A DNA stretch of 64,000 bases from Campylobacter sp. RM16192 (GTDB lineage Bacteria; Campylobacterota; Campylobacteria; Campylobacterales; Campylobacteraceae): NCBI RefSeq assembly GCF_004803855.2, contig NZ_CP012552.1:62001-126000 (forward strand). The letters run 5' to 3'. Both the position numbers and the translations under genes were made by a program. Below are positions 34,342-41,860 of this stretch, in pieces (position 1 is the first letter of the stretch; each line of letters starts with the position of its first letter). The notes under the pieces are model-generated. The model was given only the letters and a program-made list of their open reading frames with translations. It had not been told where the DNA came from and made no database searches.

Positions 34342-34971
34342 ATGGAGTCACTTTTAAGCGGCGCGATTAAATTTATGGAAGAGGATTTTGTGGCACACAA
34401 AACTCTATTTGAGAGCCTTAGCGACAAGCAAATTCCTCATACTCTTTTTGTCGGCTGCATTGACTCTAGGGTTGTGCCAAATTTGATCACAAATACGTTG
34501 CCGGGAGATCTTGTGGTGGTTAGAAATATCGCAAATATCATACCTCCATATAGAAGAAGTGAGGAGTATCTGGCTACCACTTCGGCGATCGAATATGCCC
34601 TGCAAAGCTTAAAAGTAGAAAATGTAATTATCTGTGGTCATTCAAACTGCGGAGGCTGTGCCGCTTTATATCTTGAAGAGAGTAAATTCGAAAACATACC
34701 AAACGTAAAAAGGTGGCTTGATCTGCTTGGACACATAAAAAAAGATGTCGAAGTTGCTACTAGAAACAATCCCGCCAAAAGAGAGTGGCTTACAGAGCGA
34801 CTAAATGTAGTAAATTCATTTCAAAATTTACTTACATACCCAGATGTAAAGGCTAAATTTAGAGATGGAAGCCTTAAAATTTACGCTTGGCACTATATAA
34901 TAGAAACTGGTGAAATTTACAACTATAACCCTGTTTCAAAGACTTTTAGACTGCTTGGAGTGGACAAATGA
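34342..34971 (+). CDS. Beta-class carbonic anhydrase
   Basis: 209 residues from ATG at 34342, which lies five bases after GGGAG and just downstream of a promoter; the frame upstream to 34279 would overlap that promoter. Interconverts carbon dioxide and bicarbonate. Zinc ligands C39 (FVGCIDSRV), H100 and C103 (ICGHSNCGGC) are all present, as are the D41/R43 dyad partners. The LTERLNVVNSFQNLL helix is typical of bacterial forms. It overlaps the MscS gene by four bases (ATGA). Confidence 0.94.
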   Translation: MESLLSGAIKFMEEDFVAHKTLFESLSDKQIPHTLFVGCIDSRVVPNLITNTLPGDLVVVRNIANIIPPYRRSEEYLATTSAIEYALQSLKVENVIICGHSNCGGCAALYLEESKFENIPNVKRWLDLLGHIKKDVEVATRNNPAKREWLTERLNVVNSFQNLLTYPDVKAKFRDGSLKIYAWHYIIETGEIYNYNPVSKTFRLLGVDK

Positions 34972-36854
34972 AAAAGATTTTTTTACTGTTTTTTAGCTTG
35001 ATATTTATATCTTTTAATTCTTTTGCAGAAAATATTGATGATGTTGATATAGTTTTAGCCGTAAAAAAACTAGATGAGATAAATGCTCAAATAGAGACAA
35101 TAAAGGCTCAAGCGGCAGATAAAAATGAAACTGCCGAGCAAAATGTACTTTTTAAAGGCGTAGTAACAAAAAAGAGTGAATTGCTGGATAAAATACCATA
35201 TCTTTTAATGGAAGCAAGGGTGGACGATGAGCAAATTTCACAGTTTAGAAGTAATAAAGCAAAACTTGAAACAAAGGTAAAAAGATTAAAAACGGCAAAT
35301 AATAAAAAAGCGTATATAGAAAGTGCGATGGAGCTTGAAAAGATGAATATGGAAGCATATTTTTATAAAACTCTAATCGAACTTGGAAAGATATTTAGCG
35401 ATGGAGCAAGAACTGCGAAGATAAAATCGGCTATAGAAGATGGCTTGCTTGATCTTCAGACAAACTCTTATGTGAGTATTAAAGAGCTCAAGTCTAGCAT
35501 GGATGGTATGGGAATACAAGGATATATAAATGAATTTAACTCATTAGAGCTTTATAGGAAGACTTTTGAGGAGATTTTGATATATCTTAGGGATAATGCG
35601 GAGCTACTTAGCACAAACTACTTTTTTAGCGAGCTAAATTTAAAAACCGCCATAGGATTTATCAATCAGCAGATTCCTTTTGAGATGAAAGATGTGAATT
35701 TTGGCAAAATAATACTTATTCTTTTTGTATTTTTGTTTTTCATATCGTTTACAAGAATCTTATCTGCGATAACTTATAAAATTTTACTCTCTTTATTCTC
35801 TAAGGATAATCAAGGAAGTTTTATCAAAGAGCAAATTATGCGTATAGTAAAACGGCCTATTTTCTTTATTTTGGCTGTTTATGCGATAGATCTTTGCGCC
35901 TCTATATTTTACTATCCAGCGCCTGTGCCTATTAAATTTGTAAATTATTTTTCTATAGTTTTCATAATCTCTTTTACATGGCTTATCCTTGGTATCTTGG
36001 ATAGTTATGGTATAGTATTTATAAGCGAGATAACCAAAAAAAGCGGAGGTAGAAAAGAGGTTATAAATTTAATACTTAAAATAGTCTATTTTATTATTAT
36101 AATCATAGCTTTTTTACTTATTTTAAGCAGGCTTGGTTTTAACGTAAGTGCAATCATAGCTTCGCTTGGAATCGGTGGTTTGGCCATAGCTTTGGCAACT
36201 AAAGACATTTTAGCGAATTTTTTTGCTTCTATTATGATGTTGTTTGACAACTCCTTTTCTCAGGGTGATAGTATAGTATGTGGCGATATAGAGGGTGTTG
36301 TAGTTGAAATAGGTCTTAGAAAGACAACTGTTAGGACCGCTGATAACGCACTGATTTTTGTGCCAAATTCAAAATTGGCTAGCGATCCTATCAGAAACTG
36401 GACAAGAAGACGCCTTGGTAGGCTTATAAGACTAACAATATCTCTTGAATATAAAGCTACTGTCGCTCAAGTTAAAAAATGTGCAGAAGAGATTAAAGAG
36501 ATGCTATTAAATCATCCGGATATAGCCAAACCAAATGATCTTGGTTCAAATGACATTCAAAACACATTAAGACTTAGGAAAAATATAGTTTCAATAGATG
36601 ATTTAATAGGATATAAGTCAAATTTATTTGTAGCTGTAGATAATTTGTCTGACAGCTCTATTGATATATTGGTGTATTGCTTTTCAAAGACGATAGTTTG
36701 GGGAGAATTTTTAAGCGTAAAAGAAGATGTAATACTAAAAATTATGAATATCGTAGAAAAAAATGGACTAAGCTTTGCATTCCCGAGTCAAAGCTTATAT
36801 ATTGAAAACTTAAAAGATGTCATAGGTACTAAAGGTATAACACAAATACAATAA
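34968..36854 (+). CDS. MscS-family mechanosensitive channel, large form
   Basis: 628 residues. A signal peptide (IFLLFFSLIFISFNSFA) leads a periplasmic region of about 210 residues rich in coiled coil. Membrane helices follow from about 245, and the pore helix and signature appear in SAIIASLGIGGLAIALATKDILANFFASI (visible pieces: SLGIGGLAIALATKD). A cytoplasmic beta domain follows with the MscS motif VVVEIGLRKTTVRTADNALIFVPNS (visible: GLRKTTVRT). It releases solutes under osmotic downshock. Downstream of and coupled to the carbonic anhydrase gene; the acidic microprotein follows 10 bases later. Confidence 0.93.
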   Translation: MKKIFLLFFSLIFISFNSFAENIDDVDIVLAVKKLDEINAQIETIKAQAADKNETAEQNVLFKGVVTKKSELLDKIPYLLMEARVDDEQISQFRSNKAKLETKVKRLKTANNKKAYIESAMELEKMNMEAYFYKTLIELGKIFSDGARTAKIKSAIEDGLLDLQTNSYVSIKELKSSMDGMGIQGYINEFNSLELYRKTFEEILIYLRDNAELLSTNYFFSELNLKTAIGFINQQIPFEMKDVNFGKIILILFVFLFFISFTRILSAITYKILLSLFSKDNQGSFIKEQIMRIVKRPIFFILAVYAIDLCASIFYYPAPVPIKFVNYFSIVFIISFTWLILGILDSYGIVFISEITKKSGGRKEVINLILKIVYFIIIIIAFLLILSRLGFNVSAIIASLGIGGLAIALATKDILANFFASIMMLFDNSFSQGDSIVCGDIEGVVVEIGLRKTTVRTADNALIFVPNSKLASDPIRNWTRRRLGRLIRLTISLEYKATVAQVKKCAEEIKEMLLNHPDIAKPNDLGSNDIQNTLRLRKNIVSIDDLIGYKSNLFVAVDNLSDSSIDILVYCFSKTIVWGEFLSVKEDVILKIMNIVEKNGLSFAFPSQSLYIENLKDVIGTKGITQIQ

Positions 36855-36864
36855 AGGAGAGCAA

Positions 36865-37014
36865 ATGAGTGAAGAATATGGCTATGAAGATGAAGATCTA
36901 GATGAGTATTCTGATTTTGACGAAGAAGAAGAGAATTCATACAACTACAATTATGACGAAAACGACTATGAGTATAACGATGATGGTGAAGAGGAAGATA
37001 GCTACGAGATGTAA
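36865..37014 (+). CDS. Very acidic, Tyr-rich 49-residue microprotein
   Basis: Short frame with AAAGGAG four bases before the ATG, 10 bases after the mscS stop. The peptide starts MSEEYGYEDEDLDEY and ends GEEEDSYEM; roughly half of its residues are Asp or Glu, most others Tyr, Asn or Ser, and there is no Lys or Arg. The strong ribosome-binding site, tight spacing and stop just before the shared terminator make it a probable real gene. No family recognised. It might bind cations or basic proteins, or modulate the channel; this is speculation. Confidence 0.65.
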   Translation: MSEEYGYEDEDLDEYSDFDEEEENSYNYNYDENDYEYNDDGEEEDSYEM

Positions 37015-37041
37015 TAAATTTAGGTTGTTAGCGAAAGATTA

Positions 37042-37065
37042 AGTAAGGGGGACTTGCCCCTTACT
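37042..37065. terminator. Terminator hairpin between microprotein and dctM genes
   Basis: AGTAAGGGG (37042-37050) pairs with CCCCTTACT (37057-37065), one base after the dctM stop and 28 bases after the microprotein stop, between convergent genes. Confidence 0.6.
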
Positions 37066-37066
37066 A

Positions 37067-38350
37067 TCAATGTCCATACATTAAATTTGGAAGCCAAAGT
37101 GAAATTTGTGGTATGTATGTAACTAGCATCAAGCCTATAAATAGTGTTAAAGTCCAAGGTAGACATGCCACAACAACATCTTTGAGATTCATTCCTGTTA
37201 AACCACTTGATACAAAGAGATTTAACCCTACTGGCGGAGTAATCATACCTATCTCCATGTTAACTATAAGTAAAATTCCAAAGTGAACCGGATCTACTCC
37301 TAGTTGAAGTGCTATAGGTAACAATAAAGGCACCATAATCATAACAACGCTTGAAGGTTCCATAAATTGACCCATAACAAAAAGTAGGATGTTTACAATG
37401 ATTAAAAATCCTATCTTGCCTATATTTGCTTCTAAAATTCCATCTGAGATTGCCTGAGGAATCTGTTCGCTAGTAAGAAGATATGCAAACACAACCGCAT
37501 TTGCGATGATAAAAAATATCATTGCTGTTGTAAGCGCGGACTCAAGGCAGATACCCCAGAGATCTTTTATTTTAATATCTTTATATACTACTAGCGATAT
37601 AAATAGCGCATATACGGCACTTGCGGCAGCAGCTTCGGTAGGAGTGAAAATACCTCCGTAAATACCGCCTATAACGACAACTATTATTAAAAGAGCCCAG
37701 AATGCCTTAGTAAATTTCTTGATTCTTTCTTTCCATGGCTCAGGCTCTGTAGCCTTAAAACCAAGCCTTCTTGCTCCTATATATGTCTGAGCTATCATCA
37801 TACCGCCTAGCATTATACCGGGTACAACACCTGCCATAAAGAGCTGTGCTATACTGACCTCGGCTGTAACTCCGTAAACAATCATAACAACCGAAGGAGG
37901 GATAAGGATGCCAAGAGATCCTGCTGTCGTAATACCGCCAACCGCATAAGCCGGAGGATATCCCGCCTCTTTGATGGCTACGAACATAATAGAGCCTATG
38001 GCCACAACCGTAGCAGGCGAGCTTCCTGAAACCGCAGCAAAGATAACGCAAGCAAATATAGCACTTATCGGTAGACCTCCTGGAAGGTGCCCTACTACTG
38101 ACTTAGCAAAGTCGATTATTCTTTTAGCTGAACCACCTTTGCTGAGTAAATTTCCAGCCAAAATAAACATAGGAATTGCCATAAGTGCAAATTTGTTAAT
38201 ACCGTCAAATATGATTTGTGGAACCGTAGCTACATCAAGGTCTGTAAAAAGAAGCATTGTAAGAACAGTGCTAGCGCCAAGAGAGACTGCGACAGGAACA
38301 CCAATCAGCATAAGTCCAAATAAACATATAAATAAAAATGCAATAGTCAT
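37067..38350 (-). CDS. dctM: TRAP transporter large permease
   Basis: 427 residues, about 12 membrane helices. Typical features: GVPVAVSLGAS near the start, NKFALMAIPMFILAGNLL, AVSGSSPATVVAIGS, GGITTAGSLGILIPPS and EIGMITPPVGLNLFVSSG. The DctM subunit is the sodium-coupled translocation part of a TRAP transporter, taking up organic acids delivered by DctP. It is preceded by dctQ and dctP in one operon with gaps of nine and six bases. Confidence 0.94.
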   Translation of the reverse strand: MTIAFLFICLFGLMLIGVPVAVSLGASTVLTMLLFTDLDVATVPQIIFDGINKFALMAIPMFILAGNLLSKGGSAKRIIDFAKSVVGHLPGGLPISAIFACVIFAAVSGSSPATVVAIGSIMFVAIKEAGYPPAYAVGGITTAGSLGILIPPSVVMIVYGVTAEVSIAQLFMAGVVPGIMLGGMMIAQTYIGARRLGFKATEPEPWKERIKKFTKAFWALLIIVVVIGGIYGGIFTPTEAAAASAVYALFISLVVYKDIKIKDLWGICLESALTTAMIFFIIANAVVFAYLLTSEQIPQAISDGILEANIGKIGFLIIVNILLFVMGQFMEPSSVVMIMVPLLLPIALQLGVDPVHFGILLIVNMEIGMITPPVGLNLFVSSGLTGMNLKDVVVACLPWTLTLFIGLMLVTYIPQISLWLPNLMYGH

Positions 38351-38359
38351 CTTTACCCC

Positions 38360-38902
38360 TTAGTCTTTCTTGATAGAGTCACGAATCATCTCTGCTTCAG
38401 CGTTAATGATAACCTTATCAGAAGGTGTAGCGGCTATTTGATATACTTTTTCTCCCGCTCTATAGCTTGCTCCTAAAAATGCTATAGGAAGAACTGACAT
38501 AGGCACCCATTGTGGTATTCCAAGGTCTACGCTCATGAAATTTAGCTCGTACATCACGTATAGATACTGCACGCTATAAACTACTATAAATATTAAAAAG
38601 ATTGTAGTAAGAGCACTGGAGAATACAAGGTATGCTTTTGCTATCGGGGAAGGGAATCTTTCAATGAGGATTGTGACTGATATGTGTATGCCTTTTCTAA
38701 AGCCGTATGCGGCAGCAAAGAATGCGGACCAAATAAAAAGATAATTAGTCGCCTCTCCCGCCCATGCCCATCCGGTATTAAAGACATAACGCATTACAAC
38801 GTTTATAAAGGCAAGTAGCGTTCCCGCTACTATGCCTACTACGGCGATCGTCTTATTTACAGTCGCGATGCCGATATCTATAATCTCAAAGAATCTTCGC
38901 AT
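38360..38902 (-). CDS. dctQ: TRAP transporter small permease
   Basis: 180 residues, four membrane helices (about 15-38, 50-66, 88-110 and 130-150). Family pattern: NVVMRYVFNTGWAWAGEATNYLFIW (visible: MRYVFNTGWAWAGEA) and FFAAAYGFRKGIHISVTI. DctQ pairs with DctM in the inner membrane. Middle gene of the dctPQM operon. Confidence 0.92.
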   Translation of the reverse strand: MRRFFEIIDIGIATVNKTIAVVGIVAGTLLAFINVVMRYVFNTGWAWAGEATNYLFIWSAFFAAAYGFRKGIHISVTILIERFPSPIAKAYLVFSSALTTIFLIFIVVYSVQYLYVMYELNFMSVDLGIPQWVPMSVLPIAFLGASYRAGEKVYQIAATPSDKVIINAEAEMIRDSIKKD

Positions 38903-38908
38903 AAAGAC

Positions 38909-39907
38909 CTACTTTGTATTAATAGTTTTTTCTATCAGGTCTTTTCCTATAACTTTATAGAAGTTTGGATAGATAGTTTTCATAACCTCAGCCCATTTAA
39001 CTTTCTGCTCAGGGGTTAACTCTACTATCTCAAGTTTGCCTGTCTCGCTTGCATATTTTTTAAGAGCGTCTATAATTTTGGCATCCTCTTTCGCAGACTC
39101 TTCTCTTTCAAAAGCAGTAGCCTCTTTAAGAGCTTGAGTAACGTGATTTTTCATATCTTGTGGCAAGCTTTTCCAGAATTTCTCACTTAAAATAACTAAA
39201 TATCCCAAATATCCGTGTGAAGATATTGTTAGAGAATTTTGCGCCTCATAGAATTTTGAGTTATAAAAGTTTGACAATGGGTTCTCTGTAGCATCTACAA
39301 CTTTTTGTTGAAGTGCAGGATAAACTTCAGAGAATGGTAGAACTTGCGGGTTACCACCTATTACTTTTGTTTGCTCTTCTAGAACTTTTGAGCTCATAAT
39401 TCTAAATTTCTGTCCTTTTGCATCTTCAGGAGCAACGATAGCTTTTTTGCTTGAACTAAAGTGTTTAAAGCCCGCATCCCAAAAATCAAGTGCTACAAAG
39501 CCTTTTTTAGCGATCATATCTTTAAGCTTTTGTCCAACTTCACCACCTTGTACTGAATATAAGTGGGCGTTATCTCTAAATATAAAAGGTAAGTCAAATA
39601 GTTGGAACTCAGGAACTATAGGCGTAAATTTAGAAAAGCTCGGAGCCGCCATTTGAACGTTATTTAGTTTTAGTGCACCAAATACGCGGTCATCATCTAC
39701 TAGTTGAGCTGCAGGATAAACCTCAACTTTAATTGCACCTTGGCTAAGTTCGCTTACACGTTTAGCAAAAAAGTCTGCGGCTTTACCTTTTGGTGTAGTT
39801 GCGGCAACAACGTGAGCAAATTTTATAGTGTATGTCTTTTGGGCGCCAAATGCGCTACCTGCTAGAGCACAAGTTAGGAATAGTGCCGAAAGAAATTTTA
39901 GTTTCAT
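38909..39907 (-). CDS. dctP: TRAP transporter substrate-binding protein
   Basis: 332 residues with a signal peptide ending at GSAFGA. Periplasmic binding protein of the DctP family: IKFAHVVAATTPKGKAAD, the Arg-bearing GQKFRIMSSKVLEEQTK that contacts the ligand carboxylate, VDATENPLSNFY and SSHGYLGYLVILSEKFW. Sequence features fit a C4-dicarboxylate or similar organic-acid ligand, but the exact ligand cannot be told. First gene of the operon; divergent from sodB. Confidence 0.92.
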   Translation of the reverse strand: MKLKFLSALFLTCALAGSAFGAQKTYTIKFAHVVAATTPKGKAADFFAKRVSELSQGAIKVEVYPAAQLVDDDRVFGALKLNNVQMAAPSFSKFTPIVPEFQLFDLPFIFRDNAHLYSVQGGEVGQKLKDMIAKKGFVALDFWDAGFKHFSSSKKAIVAPEDAKGQKFRIMSSKVLEEQTKVIGGNPQVLPFSEVYPALQQKVVDATENPLSNFYNSKFYEAQNSLTISSHGYLGYLVILSEKFWKSLPQDMKNHVTQALKEATAFEREESAKEDAKIIDALKKYASETGKLEIVELTPEQKVKWAEVMKTIYPNFYKVIGKDLIEKTINTK

Positions 39908-40194
39908 TATTGAATCCTTTTTATTTTTTGATTCACTACAAAATTAATCATAGCTAGACGTAATTATAAATCATAAAATTTATAAATTGGCAATCTTGTT
40001 TCAAAAACTCTCAAAAATTTATTTTTATATGAGTAAATTAGTAACATTTTTATTATTGTAATAGCAGATAAAATTTAAGTAATTTTATTAAATTCGATTA
40101 TTTTTTGAAACAGTGTTACTAAAATACACTTAAATTTAAATTTTATAAATAATAGTAATTTTATCCTATTAACAAAATAATTACTTTTTTATCA
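39908..40194. promoter_or_regulatory. dctP-sodB divergent regulatory region with nested inverted repeats
   Basis: AT-rich. GTTTCAAAAA at 39998-40007 is complementary to TTTTTGAAAC at 40102-40111, and TTAGTAAC at 40038-40045 to GTTACTAA at 40115-40122. These spaced, interlocking repeats look like operator half-sites, probably for dctPQM control, rather than a hairpin. The binding regulator is unknown. Confidence 0.35.
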
Positions 40195-40200
40195 TATAAT
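40195..40200 (+). promoter_or_regulatory. sodB -10 element
   Basis: TATAAT at 40195-40200, followed by an AAGGAG ribosome-binding site before the sodB ATG at 40236. Confidence 0.6.
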
Positions 40201-40235
40201 CTCGAAAATTTTATTAAATTACAAGGAGAATCAAA

Positions 40236-40889
40236 ATGTTTAATCTTAGAAAGCTTCCATTTGATCCTAAATCAAATGCAGTTGTAAGCGAAGAAACCTG
40301 TTCTTATCATCACGGTAAGCACCACCAAACTTACGTAACAAATCTTAATAACCTTATTAAAGGTACCGAATTTGAAAATTCAGGATTATATGAAATTATA
40401 TCAAAGAGTTCAGGTAGTATCTTTAACAATGCTGCCCAAGTTTACAACCATGATTTTTATTGGGATTGTATAGCTAAAAAGAGCGATATGAGCGATGAAC
40501 TAAAAGCAAGATTGCAAAAAGATCTTCCGAATTTTAAAGAGGAATTTTTAAAATCAGCTACTACATTATTTGGCTCTGGGTGGGCATGGTTAGTCTATAG
40601 TCCAAAATCTGACAAACTAGAAATAATCCAAACTAGCAATGCTCAAACACCTGTAACGGTGGGTCTGATACCTCTTTTGGTGGTAGATGTATGGGAGCAT
40701 GCCTATTATGTAGATCATAGAAATGCAAGAGCTGCATATCTAGAGAAATTTTATGAAAATATTAACTGGGATTTTGTTTCCGCAGCTTATGAGTGGGCAT
40801 TAAAAGAGGGTGTAAATTCAGTTAAATTTTATATTGGCGAGCTTCATGCTAAAGGTTGTGGATGTGGCAAAGGATGCGGTTGCCATTAA
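40236..40889 (+). CDS. sodB: Iron superoxide dismutase with Cys-rich C-terminal tail
   Basis: 217 residues. Converts superoxide to peroxide and oxygen. All four metal ligands are present: H25 (SYHHGKHHQTYV), H72 (QVYNHDFYWD), D151 and H155 (VDVWEHAYYVDH). The length to residue 204 matches E. coli SodB. An extra tail, HAKGCGCGKGCGCH, adds four Cys and a final His in a CGC/CGCH pattern that the family normally lacks. It could bind metal or anchor the enzyme; this is inferred. The gene has its own promoter and terminator. Confidence 0.95.
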   Translation: MFNLRKLPFDPKSNAVVSEETCSYHHGKHHQTYVTNLNNLIKGTEFENSGLYEIISKSSGSIFNNAAQVYNHDFYWDCIAKKSDMSDELKARLQKDLPNFKEEFLKSATTLFGSGWAWLVYSPKSDKLEIIQTSNAQTPVTVGLIPLLVVDVWEHAYYVDHRNARAAYLEKFYENINWDFVSAAYEWALKEGVNSVKFYIGELHAKGCGCGKGCGCH

Positions 40890-40895
40890 TTTTTT

Positions 40896-40915
40896 GAAGA
40901 GGTCTTGACCTCTTC
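40896..40915 (+). terminator. sodB terminator
   Basis: Nine-bp stem GAAGAGGTC/GACCTCTTC with a TT loop, seven bases after the sodB stop. Confidence 0.7.
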
Positions 40916-41102
40916 TTAAATTACATAACTTATAAATCACTTTTTTAATATTCTTACTATATTTTAATATTTTTAAACTTATTGTTTATCTGAACGTCTA
41001 TATAAAACTTGTGTCTGCCGATTGTATAAATATATAATCCTGTGTAAATTTAATTTACCTTTCTTGGTTAGTATTAGAAAATATTTTATTAAAGGATACA
41101 AA

Positions 41103-41447
41103 ATGAAAAAAATCATAATCTCTTCTTTGGTTGCGGTTGCACTTTTAAGCGGTTGCGCATCAACTGCACCAAAACAAGAAGCGTCTACTACAAAAGTTAT
41201 AAACGTTGATACTATTGAATTCCAAAGTATTGACGATAAGAACTATAAAGTTAACCTAATCTCTACGGACAATTTTGAGACGGCTGTTTTTGCTGATACA
41301 AAAGGCAATAAATTTAAGTTAAAAAATGCTCCTTCAGCAAGCGGAACAAGGTTAGTGGCTGATAATGGTGCTGAGATACATTTTAAAAAAGGTGAAGCTA
41401 TACTAAATCTTGGCAAGGGCCAAAAAGATATATTTTTAAAATATTAA
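41103..41447 (+). CDS. Small lipoprotein
   Basis: 114 residues from ATG at 41103, which has AAAGGA upstream and starts a textbook lipoprotein signal (SSLVAVALLSGCAS, lipidated Cys in LSGC); the frame upstream to 41022 would bury this signal. The mature part is about 95 residues, beta-rich (YKVNLISTDNFETAVF, GTRLVADNGAEIHFKKGEA), and looks like the MliC-like/lysozyme-inhibitor or COG3895-type small lipoproteins, though the match is too weak to name. Own terminator downstream. Confidence 0.8.
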   Translation: MKKIIISSLVAVALLSGCASTAPKQEASTTKVINVDTIEFQSIDDKNYKVNLISTDNFETAVFADTKGNKFKLKNAPSASGTRLVADNGAEIHFKKGEAILNLGKGQKDIFLKY

Positions 41448-41459
41448 TAAGCTAGATAG

Positions 41460-41476
41460 AGGGGCTAAACACCCCT
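41460..41476 (+). terminator. Terminator of the lipoprotein gene
   Basis: AGGGG/CCCCT stem with loop CTAAACA, followed by TCCTTTTC, 13 bases after the stop. Confidence 0.6.
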
Positions 41477-41860
41477 TCCTTTTCAAAATTTAAATCAAAT
41501 CTTTCTATAAACTCATATATCTACTCCTAATTTCCTTTCAGCTTTATTAACAGCTTTTGTTTTTATGGTATAAAATTATTTTCAAATACATATTAAACTT
41601 AGTCTATATAAATTTGAATAATGTTATTTTTAAATAATTAAATAAAAATATTAATATATATTTTTAAGATATTAGAAAAATGAATTTAATGAACTCCACT
41701 GTAAATAAGCTATAATTTAACAAATTTAAAACTTAAGAAAAATGTCACTATTATGTCATTTATCGAAATTTACTATCAAAAATATTCAATTTTACCTAAT
41801 TAAACTTTTAATCTAAATTTACTATACTTAACAAATTGATAAATTTTTAAGAGGGTGACT
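41477..41860. other. AT-rich region upstream of nrdD
   Basis: No gene. A possible -10 TATACT is at 41823-41828. GAGG at 41851-41854 is the ribosome-binding site that favours ATG 41861 as the nrdD start. I see no clear NrdR-box pair. Confidence 0.45.
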
